From Planctomycetota bacterium (GTDB lineage: Bacteria; Planctomycetota; UBA8742; UBA2392): 64,000 nucleotides of DNA. The notes under the pieces were generated by a model. That model saw only the letters and a list, made by a program, of their open reading frames with translations, was not told the DNA's origin and searched no databases. The DNA lies in the NCBI GenBank assembly GCA_019636195.1, contig JAHBYA010000014.1, positions 60,957 to 124,956 of the forward strand, given 5' to 3'. The translations under genes and the position numbers were made by a program. Below are positions 56,933 to 64,000 of the stretch, in pieces. Positions within the stretch are counted from its first letter, which is position 1; each line of letters opens with the position of its first letter.

Positions 56933-58998
56933 GCCACCGCCCTCCGTGTCTGGCGGCGACGCATCAGCGCCACTGCAACGCCTATGCCCACGACCAGCCC
57001 CAGAATGATGCCCACCGCGATGCCCACCAGCGTATCCTTGGGCACCTTGCCCGCCTTAGTCGCGGGCGACACCAGCGAAAGCTCGCGGCCCGCCGAACTG
57101 CGCACGGCGTTGATCTCTTCAATCACCACGTCGTTGCGCGACTTCTGGGCCACGAGGTCGGTTTCCTCGCGCCGCAGGCTTTCACTCTGGAGAAAGCTCT
57201 GGCGCAGGCCTGCAAGCTCGGCTTCCAGCGTCGGCAGGCGCTTGTCCAGCGTGGCCACGCGGTCCTCATTCAAGGTTACGCGAAAGCGCGCCTTGCTGAC
57301 GCGGTCCTCGGCGGTGGCGCGGTGCGGGTTCAACGGCAGCTTCTGGTCCGGCTGGCGGGCCTCGTCTTCCAGCGCCTTGATCTCGGCGCGGAGCAGCTCA
57401 ATGTCTTCTTCAAGCTGGGTGATGCGCTTGCGGGACGGGTGCTCAGGGCCGTAGGTCTGGGCCTTGCGGTTCAGCTCGCGCAGTTCGCGCTCAAGCTCGT
57501 TCAAGTTGCGCATGCGCTCACTGATGCGGGCGTCGGACTCAGGCTGCACGAACTCAGGGATGCGCTCGGCGATCGTGATCTGTGAATCAAGCTCCTGCCG
57601 GGCCGCCTTCAGCTCAATGCGTGCGGACTCAAGGTCGGCGCGGCTGCCGTTGATCTGGCTCAGCAGGCTCTGGATGCGCTGCTCAAGCGATGACCCCAGG
57701 CCCAGCACGTCGGCAGTCTTGAACTCGTCCAGCCGCTTCTGGCGCAGGCCCTCAATCCGCTGGGTGATCACGACCTGGCGCGCCTCATAGTCGGTCAGGT
57801 TGGCTGCCGCTTCGCGCGTGATGTACTCGTAGTGCACGATCCTGAACTCTTCGGCGGCCGCGCCCGCGATGGCCTGCGCGGTGTCGGGGTTGTCATGTGT
57901 GGCCACAATGTTGACCAGAAACGTGCTGGCGCCTGTGTCCTCGACGCTGACGGCCAACGCCGCCGCGATCGCACCCGGCGACAGCGAGTACTTTTTCAGC
58001 TCATTGGCCGCCGGCGATTCGCCGGGCGCCCAGCCGGTGTTGGACAGCCGCTCGGCCACACGCTCATGAAACGTCGGCATGCGCACGAACTGCAGGATGG
58101 TCTTGGGCGGCAACGCCGGCACATAGTTCTGGGGCCGGTTGGTGATGGGTGCGCGCAGGTTGCTCTGCGGCGTCTTTTGCAGCAGCGCCGTTGAGCTGTA
58201 GCGGTCGGGCGCGCTGACCATGGCGAAATAGCCGATGGCCGCAAACAGCAGCGACATCGCCAGCACCACATGCCAGTACTCAAGCGCGCTGCGGGTCAGG
58301 GTTTCAAAGGGGTCAAAGCCGCGGCTCTGCGTGGCGGCTTGCGGCGCGGCGGCCACGCGCTCGCGCTGTTCCTGCTCAATCAGGATGCGCCCGATCACCG
58401 GCGACTCGGGGCCCTGCATCACGGGTACATGCGCGCCGCTCTGGCTGTGCTCGGGTACGGCCTCAACGGGACGCGACAGCCCTGAGCGCCACGGTTTGCG
58501 GTTCAGCAAGTCGCCCAACGTTGAGCTGGTGCGCACGCCCGCAGGGTCAAGCACTGCCTCAAGTGAGCGGTGCACGGTCTCGCGTTCAAGGGCCGTCAGT
58601 TCGCGCGACAGGTGCTGCACAAACGCGCCGACTTCTTCACGGGTGCCGGCAGTGCGGTCGCCGCCTTCAACGCGGCGCGCAAGCTCGCCGGCGCGGCCCA
58701 GCAGCGAAAGCGCAGCGCCCGCCACGCCCAGCCGGGCGTAATCGTCGCTGTTCAGGGCATTCAGGATTGTGGTGCTGGCCCGCGACGCGCCCTGGGTGTC
58801 GCCTTCACGCAGCAGGCGGCGCACGAGGTCGATGCTCTCAAGCACCTCAAGGGTCATGGCCTGGCGGTGCAGGGGTTCGCGGAATTCGGGGTCGGCGCCG
58901 GGCGTGGCGGACTCAAGCTCGCGGCGCGCGCTGGCGAAGTCGCCCCGGGCGGACAAACGACGGGCCTGCTCAATGGATGCTCGAAGGTCCTGATTCAC
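56929..58998 (-). CDS. Polysaccharide chain-length regulator (Wzz/GumC-like)
   Basis: A 689-residue protein. Residues 1-235 are an N-terminal, soluble, helical extension not usual for Wzz. The first membrane helix is near 245 (YWHVVLAMSLLFAAIGYFAM), a long periplasmic coiled coil follows (about 390-630), and the second helix near 660 (VGIAVGIILGLVVGIGVAVA) is followed by a basic tail. The Wzz motif with PQNYVPALPPKTILQFVRMP is seen in the first part. No C-terminal tyrosine kinase domain is attached. It sets chain length together with the Wza-like exporter. It is the first gene of the minus-strand set and divergent from the polymerase gene at 59085. Confidence 0.87.
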   Translation of the reverse strand: MNQDLRASIEQARRLSARGDFASARRELESATPGADPEFREPLHRQAMTLEVLESIDLVRRLLREGDTQGASRASTTILNALNSDDYARLGVAGAALSLLGRAGELARRVEGGDRTAGTREEVGAFVQHLSRELTALERETVHRSLEAVLDPAGVRTSSTLGDLLNRKPWRSGLSRPVEAVPEHSQSGAHVPVMQGPESPVIGRILIEQEQRERVAAAPQAATQSRGFDPFETLTRSALEYWHVVLAMSLLFAAIGYFAMVSAPDRYSSTALLQKTPQSNLRAPITNRPQNYVPALPPKTILQFVRMPTFHERVAERLSNTGWAPGESPAANELKKYSLSPGAIAAALAVSVEDTGASTFLVNIVATHDNPDTAQAIAGAAAEEFRIVHYEYITREAAANLTDYEARQVVITQRIEGLRQKRLDEFKTADVLGLGSSLEQRIQSLLSQINGSRADLESARIELKAARQELDSQITIAERIPEFVQPESDARISERMRNLNELERELRELNRKAQTYGPEHPSRKRITQLEEDIELLRAEIKALEDEARQPDQKLPLNPHRATAEDRVSKARFRVTLNEDRVATLDKRLPTLEAELAGLRQSFLQSESLRREETDLVAQKSRNDVVIEEINAVRSSAGRELSLVSPATKAGKVPKDTLVGIAVGIILGLVVGIGVAVALMRRRQTRRAVA

Positions 58999-59084
58999 GC
59001 GCTGTCCAGAGTATCACGTTTCGGCTGAAAGTGGCGATCCGGGCAAACTTCGCTACCCTTAACGATTATCGACATTCTCAGGCC

Positions 59085-60599
59085 ATGACTCAAGCATACA
59101 TCCTGCCAAGTCGGCAGCCCATCCAGCCCGGAGCGTTTCGCAAGGGGTTGCTGCTTTGCCTCGCTTCCACCGCGTTCGGCGCGGCGGTGGGCGCGACCGG
59201 CGTGGTCGGCGACCACCTGATCGGCGCTGCCCAGTTCGGCGCGGTCGGCTTTCTGCTGGCTGCAATGTTCACGGCGTTGCAGGACTGGCGCGCCGGCCTT
59301 GGCCTGCTGGTGATCATCGTGCTGGCCGAAGACTCGTTGCGCAAAGGGCTGCCCGGCACGCCGTACGCGGTCTCGCTGGGCAAGGACCTGCTGCTGGCCG
59401 TCTGCTACCTTTCGTGGCTGGCCAAGCCGGCTGCGCGTATGGGCGTGCGGGCCATGACCAGCGCCGAGCGTCTGGGCGTGTGGACACCGATCGGGTTGTG
59501 GGCGCTGTTTGTGGTGCTTGAGGCCTTCAACCCGCGGCTGCCGCACTGGCTTGTGGGCATCTCGGGCATGCGCACATGGCTGCTGAGCGTGCCGCTGCTG
59601 GGCCTGCTGGCCAACACGTTTCGTGAAAGCGCACAGGCCGAGCGCGTGATGCGCTGGATTGCGTACTTTGCGATCCCGCTGTTTGCGGTCGCGCTGATCC
59701 AGAACCTTTACTACGACAGCCTGCCGCCGTTTCTGGCCAACAGCGCGTTTGCCAAATTCCGCGGCCTCGAGAGCGGCGACTATGTGCGCTACAACGAGTC
59801 GCTGTTTGCCTCGCCCACGCTGTACGCGCTGGCGTGCGTCTATCAGCTCTGCCTTGTCGCCGGCCTGCTGCGCATGCACCGCCCGCGCGGGCAGAAGATC
59901 ATGCTGTGGGTCGCGGGCTATTGCACCGTGATGGGCGCGCACCTTTCAGGCGTGCGCACGGGCCTGCTGTTTGCCGCGCTGGCGGTGCTGTGCATGCTGC
60001 CGCTGATCGCGTATCCGCGGCAGGCCGGCGCGCAGGGGCCGCGGCGCAGGCCGGGGCTGATCATCGGCGGCGTGATCGGCTTGATCATCGGCGGCATCCT
60101 GGTCGGCGCCATGAAAGAGACGCGGGCAGAAGCATTCTGGACCAGCCTAGAGGTGGACATCATCGGCACCCGGATGGAGCAATCCATCGGCGGGGCCGGC
60201 AGCGTGCGTGTACCGGCGTTGGGCAATGGCACCGGCAGCGCGGGCAAAAGCGGCCAGGTAATGACGCTGCTGGGCCGCGACGCCATGGGCTTTGAACACG
60301 CCGAGTGGGGCAACCTGCTGGTGCGCTACAGCTTCGGGCCAGTCGGCTACTGGCTTGGCGCGGGGCTGCTGGTCTGGCTGATGCTTGGCCTGTTTGCCGT
60401 GGCGTGGCGCAACCGCGCCGGGCCGTTCGGGCCGCTGCGTTACGCGTTGTGGGTTTACCTGGGCGCGCAGATGGGCTGGTTCCTGTTCAAGGCCTACCCG
60501 GTCATGGAAAACGGCACGATGGTACTGATGTTCTGGAGCAGCGCCGGCCTGATCATGGGCCTTGCGCGGCTTGACGAGCAGGAGCTGGCGCGGGCGTGA
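59085..60599 (+). CDS. O-antigen ligase/polymerase-like membrane protein
   Basis: A 504-residue protein with about eleven helices. A central periplasmic loop region between helices (LIQNLYYDSLPPFLANSAFA and LESGDYVRYNESLFASPTLY) and the Arg-containing segment MGAHLSGVRTGLLFAALAVL fit Wzy/WaaL-type proteins. These proteins join or polymerise undecaprenyl-linked oligosaccharides. ATG 59085 starts before the first helix; the frame is open long before it but overlaps the divergent Wzz-like gene. A GTG start of the glycosyltransferase gene overlaps its stop. Confidence 0.77.
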   Translation: MTQAYILPSRQPIQPGAFRKGLLLCLASTAFGAAVGATGVVGDHLIGAAQFGAVGFLLAAMFTALQDWRAGLGLLVIIVLAEDSLRKGLPGTPYAVSLGKDLLLAVCYLSWLAKPAARMGVRAMTSAERLGVWTPIGLWALFVVLEAFNPRLPHWLVGISGMRTWLLSVPLLGLLANTFRESAQAERVMRWIAYFAIPLFAVALIQNLYYDSLPPFLANSAFAKFRGLESGDYVRYNESLFASPTLYALACVYQLCLVAGLLRMHRPRGQKIMLWVAGYCTVMGAHLSGVRTGLLFAALAVLCMLPLIAYPRQAGAQGPRRRPGLIIGGVIGLIIGGILVGAMKETRAEAFWTSLEVDIIGTRMEQSIGGAGSVRVPALGNGTGSAGKSGQVMTLLGRDAMGFEHAEWGNLLVRYSFGPVGYWLGAGLLVWLMLGLFAVAWRNRAGPFGPLRYALWVYLGAQMGWFLFKAYPVMENGTMVLMFWSSAGLIMGLARLDEQELARA

Positions 60600-61669
60600 A
60601 GGTCTTGCACGTGATCCCCGGCCTCAGCGCCGCGCAGGGCGGCCTGCAATCCGCACTGCTGAACCTGTGCCTTGCGCAGCGCACAGCCGGCATCACGCCC
60701 GCCATCGCCGCGCTGCACGAAGACGCGCCACCTGACCCCGGCTTTGACGAGTTTGAGACGCACTTGTTCAAGTGCAACTTCCGGCCTACCGGCGCCAGCA
60801 ACGCCATGAAGCACTGGCTGCGGCAGCACTCTGCCGACTACGCGGCGATTGTCGGCCACTCCATCTGGCGCGACCCGTTGCTGTACGCGGCGCAGGCGCC
60901 GAACCCGCTGGTGATCATGGCCCACGGCATGCTGGACCGCGACGCGGTGCGGCACCGCGCGTGGCGCAAGGCGCTGCGCCTGACCCTGCGCCTGCCTGAC
61001 GTACTGGCCCGCGCCACCGTCGTTTACACCTGCGCCGGCGAGCAGCAGCGCAGCGTGGCGCACAGCCGCGCCGCCGCCGTGATTCCGCTGGCTGTGTCTG
61101 TGCCCGACAATCCGCCGCCGGCGTCGCCGGGCGGGCCGATTGTGTGCCTTGGCCGCGTTGACGCGCGCAAGGGCACGCTTGAGTGGGTGAACGCCCTGAA
61201 CCTGCTGGCGCAGCGCGGCGATGCCTTCAGGGCTGTGCACGCCGGCCCGGTCGAGAACGCCCGCTACCACAGGCGGGTGCGCGAAGCCGCCCAGCCGCTG
61301 GACGACAGGCTTGGGTTTCTGGGCCCGCTGCCGTACGCCGACGCGCAGCAGTTGCTGCGCGCGGCAGGCGTGGTGGTTGCGCCGTGTGCGGTCGCCGAGA
61401 ACTTCGGCATGGTGATCGCCGAGGCGCTGGCCGCCGCGCGCACAGTGGTTGCAGGCCGGCGCGGGTTGATCGTGCCGGAGCTTGAGGCTGAGGGCGCGCT
61501 GCTGGGCGCCGAGCACGATGCAGGGGATTACGCGCGGGCGATACAGGCGGCGCTGCAAAGCCCGGGATCGTCAGGCCTGCTCGGGTACCAGCTGGCAAAG
61601 GCCAGGTTCGCGCCGGCGGCGGTGGGGCAGGCATGGCACGAGCTGCTGCGGAACGCGCCCGCCCGTTGA
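60596..61669 (+). CDS. Glycosyltransferase family 4 protein
   Basis: A 357-residue GT-B enzyme. It starts MKVLHVIPGLSAAQGGLQSA, contains IMAHGMLDRDAVRHRAWRKA, and has the C-terminal nucleotide-sugar site with GGPIVCLGRVDARKGTLEWV, then PCAVAENFGMVIAEALAAAR, where the Glu pair binds the donor (E-x7-E). It would add one sugar in exopolysaccharide assembly. The GTG start lies in the last codons of the polymerase gene (GTGA overlap). A small hairpin, CGCGCGT-TACTTT-ACGCGCG, at 61681-61700 follows and may end the transcript. Confidence 0.88.
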   Translation: MKVLHVIPGLSAAQGGLQSALLNLCLAQRTAGITPAIAALHEDAPPDPGFDEFETHLFKCNFRPTGASNAMKHWLRQHSADYAAIVGHSIWRDPLLYAAQAPNPLVIMAHGMLDRDAVRHRAWRKALRLTLRLPDVLARATVVYTCAGEQQRSVAHSRAAAVIPLAVSVPDNPPPASPGGPIVCLGRVDARKGTLEWVNALNLLAQRGDAFRAVHAGPVENARYHRRVREAAQPLDDRLGFLGPLPYADAQQLLRAAGVVVAPCAVAENFGMVIAEALAAARTVVAGRRGLIVPELEAEGALLGAEHDAGDYARAIQAALQSPGSSGLLGYQLAKARFAPAAVGQAWHELLRNAPAR

Positions 61670-61704
61670 CGTGAAGCCGCCGCGCGTTACTTTACGCGCG
61701 CCAT

Positions 61705-61782
61705 GCGGATAGTAGCTCAGGTGGTTAGAGCACCAGATTGTGGATCTGGGGGTCGCGGGTTCAAGTCCCGTCTATCCGCCCA
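61705..61782 (+). tRNA. tRNA-His (GTG anticodon)
   Basis: The sequence folds as a normal cloverleaf. The acceptor stem CGGATAG pairs with CTATCCG, the anticodon stem CCAGA/TCTGG encloses loop TTGTGGA with anticodon GTG (34-36), and the T arm GCGGG-TTCAAGT-CCCGT is standard. The G at 61705 can be read as G-1 opposite C73 (61779), the identity mark of tRNA-His. CCA is encoded (61780-61782). Confidence 0.97.
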
Positions 61783-61789
61783 GCTTATC

Positions 61790-61965
61790 GGCCCGCGACG
61801 CAAGTCGCGGGCCGTGTGAATTGGGCAAGGCCGCGACGCAAGTCGCGGGCCGTGTGAATTGGGCAAGGCCGCGACGCAAGTCGCGGGCCGTGTGAATTGG
61901 GCAAGGCCGCGACGCAAGTCGCGGGCCGTTTGAATTAGGCAAGGCCGCGACGCAAGTCGCGGGCC
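61790..61965. repeat. Tandem array of five 38-bp hairpin units
   Basis: Five copies at an exact period of 38 bp. The core is CGCGAC-GCAA-GTCGCG, within a stem of up to 10 bp, and the linker is GTGTGAATTGGGCAA with minor changes in the last copies. The hairpin of the first copy is the longest. It starts 8 bp after the tRNA CCA and ends 14 bp before the stop of the araC-type gene. There are no unique spacers, so this is not CRISPR. Confidence 0.92.
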
Positions 61966-61978
61966 ATCTGGTTTTAAG

Positions 61979-62977
61979 TCAACCGCGCCATTGTGAGGGC
62001 GACTTGCCCACATGCTTCTTGAAGGCGCGGCTGAAGGCAGCCTCCGAGTCATAGCCGACCTGCCGCGCCACCGCCGCGATCTTGTGTCCGCCCGCCGCAA
62101 GCATCCCGGCAGCAAGCTGCATGCGCCAGCGTGTGAGGTACTGCATCGGCGGCTGGCCGACCACCTGCGTGAAGCGCTCCGCCAGCACGCTGCGCGAGAG
62201 GCCGCAGCGCTGCGCCAGTGCCTCCAGCGTCCACGGCGCCGCGGGCTCGGCGTGCAGCAGGCCCAGCGCGCGGCTGATGGCCGGGTCTTGCTGCGCCGCC
62301 AGCCACCCGCTGCCGCCGGGCGGAAGGCTTTGCACATGGCGGCGCACCACCTCAATGAACAGCAGCTCGCTCAGGCGCGCCAGTACCGTCTCGCCGCCGG
62401 GGCTGGCAGCGCGCGACTCTGCCAGCGCGACTTCGACAAACGTTTCCAGCCAGCGGCTGCCCGGCGCCTGCGCGCGCACGACCAGCATCGGCGGCAGCGC
62501 CTCAAGCAGCGGGTTGAAGGGGCGCGCGTCGCAACCAAGAAAGCCGCAAATCAGATGCGCCAGGGGCTCGCCGCCGCCGCCGGGACTGAGCTTCACGGGC
62601 AGCCGCGTGTAGCCCGCGCGGCGGTACGACTCTGTGTCCACGGGCGCGCGCATGCCGGGCGCGCTGGCCAGCACGTGCGCGTCGCCGTGCGGAAAGACCA
62701 CTACGTCGCCGGCTTCAAGCAGCACGGCATCGCCGTCGAGCAGCCCGGCGTGGCACTGCCCGCGCGTCAGCACGTGAAACGGGATGACGTGGCCCGCGCC
62801 GGGCATCAGGCCGGGCGCGACCGTCGCGGAGTCGGGCGATTCCGCCACCCACGGGCACGAGGCCTGCACGTCAAAAAACACGGCGCCGCTCAGGCGCACG
62901 GCGCGCAGCACGTCGGACAGCACGTCGATGGCCGGCGCGGACGATTGGGCAAGCGGTTCGGACTTGCGGTCATTCAC
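61979..62977 (-). CDS. AraC family transcriptional regulator (cupin_6 type)
   Basis: A 332-residue regulator from the GTG at 62977 with AAGGGA upstream; ATG 63031 is an alternative. Residues about 15-190 form a cupin sensor with VLSDVLRAVRLSGAVFFDVQ and LEAGDVVVFPHGDAHVLAS. Residues about 235-330 form the two HTH motifs: LEALAQRCGLSRSVLAERFT, YLTRWRMQLAAGMLAAGGHK and VGYDSEAAFSRAFKKHVGKS. AraC proteins of this type often control a neighbouring gene in response to a small molecule. It is divergent from the methyltransferase gene at 63077 and probably controls it. Downstream lies the hairpin array. Confidence 0.9.
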   Translation of the reverse strand: MNDRKSEPLAQSSAPAIDVLSDVLRAVRLSGAVFFDVQASCPWVAESPDSATVAPGLMPGAGHVIPFHVLTRGQCHAGLLDGDAVLLEAGDVVVFPHGDAHVLASAPGMRAPVDTESYRRAGYTRLPVKLSPGGGGEPLAHLICGFLGCDARPFNPLLEALPPMLVVRAQAPGSRWLETFVEVALAESRAASPGGETVLARLSELLFIEVVRRHVQSLPPGGSGWLAAQQDPAISRALGLLHAEPAAPWTLEALAQRCGLSRSVLAERFTQVVGQPPMQYLTRWRMQLAAGMLAAGGHKIAAVARQVGYDSEAAFSRAFKKHVGKSPSQWRG

Positions 62978-63076
62978 GGCCTGTCCCTTATCGGATACCA
63001 AAGACAACGAAGCGATATGCACCCCCGCCATCGTGGCGGGCGCATCGGATCGGCCCAATGACACGGAGTACTGACA

Positions 63077-63907
63077 ATGTCCAACGCATCGACGATTGCC
63101 GCAAGACCTGAGTTTGAAGCGCTGCGCGCCCGCCAGAAATCCACCTGGGCCGCCGGCGACTACGCCCGCATCGGCGTGACCCTGCAGATGGTGGGCGAGC
63201 AGCTGTGCGAGTCGCTCAACCTGCGTGCCGGAAGCCGCGTGCTGGACGTCGCCGCCGGCAACGGCAACGCCACGCTGGCCGCCGCGCGCCGCTTTGCTGA
63301 AGTGGTTTCCACCGATTATGTGCCGGCGCTTCTGGCCGGTGGTGAGGCGCGCGCCCGCGCGGAAGGCCACGATGTCCGCTTTGTTGAAGCCGCCGCCGAG
63401 AGCCTGCCCTTTGATGACGCCGAGTTCGACTATGTGCTGTCGTCCTTCGGCGTCATGTTCGCCGCGGACCACCGCCGCGCAGCCGACGAGATGGTGCGCG
63501 TGTGCCGCCCCGGCGGCGCCATCGGCATGGCGAACTGGACGCCCGGCGGGTTCATCGGCCAGTTGTTCAAGGTGGTCACCCGCCACGTTCCGCCGCCGGC
63601 GGGCGCGCAGTCGCCGTTGCGCTGGGGCACCGAAGAAGGGCTGCGCGAGCTGTTCGGGGACGCGACCGAACTGCACACTTCCGTGCGGCACTTTGTGTTC
63701 CGGTATCGCTCGGCGCAGCACTTTGTGGACATGTTCCGCACCTGGTACGGCCCGGTGCTGCGCGCCTTTGAGGCACTGGCGCCGGAGACCCGCCCGGCCC
63801 TTGAAGCCGACCTGCTGACGCTGGTGCAGCAGCACAATCTCTCGAAGGATGGCGGACTGGTCATCCCGTCCGAGTACCTTGAGGTTCGCGCAGTACGGGT
63901 CAAGTAG
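63077..63907 (+). CDS. Class I SAM-dependent methyltransferase
   Basis: A 276-residue protein with motif I VLDVAAGNGNATLAAARRFA (residues about 54-73), an acidic end to strand 2 (STDYVPALL), VRFVEAAAESLPFDDAEFDY and a long C-terminal part beginning RVCRPGGAIGMANWTPGGFI. This is the Methyltransf_11/UbiE-like class. The substrate is not given by the sequence. It stands head-to-head with the AraC-type regulator with about 99 bp between starts, a common arrangement for detoxification or secondary metabolism genes. Confidence 0.9.
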   Translation: MSNASTIAARPEFEALRARQKSTWAAGDYARIGVTLQMVGEQLCESLNLRAGSRVLDVAAGNGNATLAAARRFAEVVSTDYVPALLAGGEARARAEGHDVRFVEAAAESLPFDDAEFDYVLSSFGVMFAADHRRAADEMVRVCRPGGAIGMANWTPGGFIGQLFKVVTRHVPPPAGAQSPLRWGTEEGLRELFGDATELHTSVRHFVFRYRSAQHFVDMFRTWYGPVLRAFEALAPETRPALEADLLTLVQQHNLSKDGGLVIPSEYLEVRAVRVK

Positions 63908-63958
63908 CACACGTGTGCAACAGGATCCAGGTACAAGCACACTCAAGAGGGACAGGTT

Positions 63959-63987
63959 AGGGACAGGCACCTTTGGTGCCTGTCCCT
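63959..63987. repeat. REP-family hairpin at the right edge
   Basis: AGGGACAGGCACC pairs with GGTGCCTGTCCCT (13 bp perfect stem, TTT loop). It shares AGGGACAGGCAC with the palindromes around the RAYT gene. A TTTT tail follows, so it may act as a terminator after the methyltransferase gene. Another AGGGACAGG lies directly before it. Confidence 0.82.
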
Positions 63988-64000
63988 TTTGATTGCCTGG

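Noticed and set aside
58521..59084. Long N-terminal extension of the polymerase gene
   Set aside because: The upstream frame is antisense to the Wzz-like gene and is low-complexity Arg/Gly-rich; ATG 59085 directly precedes the first helix.
61790..61965. CRISPR array next to tRNA-His
   Set aside because: The units follow one another at 38 bp with the same linker in every copy. There are no unique spacers and no cas genes.
62978..63970. Upstream extension of the AraC-type regulator on the minus strand
   Set aside because: The frame is open to 63970 but runs antisense through the methyltransferase gene; a GTG with a ribosome site at 62977 gives the family length.

Overview
This is a G+C-rich chromosomal window with about 50 genes on both strands. 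It most resembles a deep-branching Planctomycetota-type bacterium, or a relative sharing its repeats and secreted-protein style. The lineage call is inference. It rests on a complete alternative complex III (act) operon, large secreted repeat proteins with Gly-Cys-helix-Arg tails, FabL-type enoyl reductase, a dispersed 24-bp repeat that I recall as common in planctomycete genomes, and repeated intergenic palindromes. No rRNA or other phylogenetic marker is present to settle it.

Layout. 1-1143: end of a zinc/manganese ABC importer (ATPase fragment plus permease). 1176-5726: a DoxX-like protein, a possible protoglobin, an XdhC/MocA-like pair for molybdenum hydroxylase maturation, two related lipoproteins and FabL. 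5798-9767: a secreted GGNDxY-repeat protein fused to a parvulin domain, then a TlpA-like thioredoxin. 9876-11299: a PD-(D/E)XK nuclease with an unknown partner. 11334-15717: a degenerate transporter, an acyl-CoA dehydrogenase and a DnaJ. 15910-19705: serine biosynthesis (class V aminotransferase, SerA, DUF1015), interrupted by a small GxxExxY element with inverted terminal repeats. 19840-22321: a lower-G+C island on the minus strand with a phage-type HK97-like capsid gene split by an in-frame TAG, a coiled-coil protein and a small membrane protein. 22609-27551: FolK, a HEAT-like secreted protein and LepA.

27839-37381 is a respiratory operon. A membrane-anchored diheme cytochrome c and a NarI-like cytochrome b precede actABCDEF, which encodes quinol:cytochrome c oxidoreductase. 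37490-40084 holds a FadL-like barrel protein, a 220-bp MITE-like element and exonuclease III. 40092-53035 holds three large secreted proteins with the same kind of C-terminal tail. Two of them are divergently paired with paralogous HTH-plus-helical-repeat regulators. MoeZ and a phosphoesterase are interspersed. 53113-55259: a radical SAM/SPASM enzyme and a RAYT transposase bracketed by two nearly identical 46-bp palindromes. 55254-61669: exopolysaccharide genes (UDP-xylose synthase type, Wza, Wzz, polymerase, glycosyltransferase). 61705-64000: tRNA-His, five tandem hairpins, and an AraC regulator divergent from a methyltransferase.

The strongest candidates for something undescribed are the solitary capsid-like operon with in-frame stops (20105-22321) and the duplicated regulator/surface-protein modules (40092-44580 and 45945-48909).
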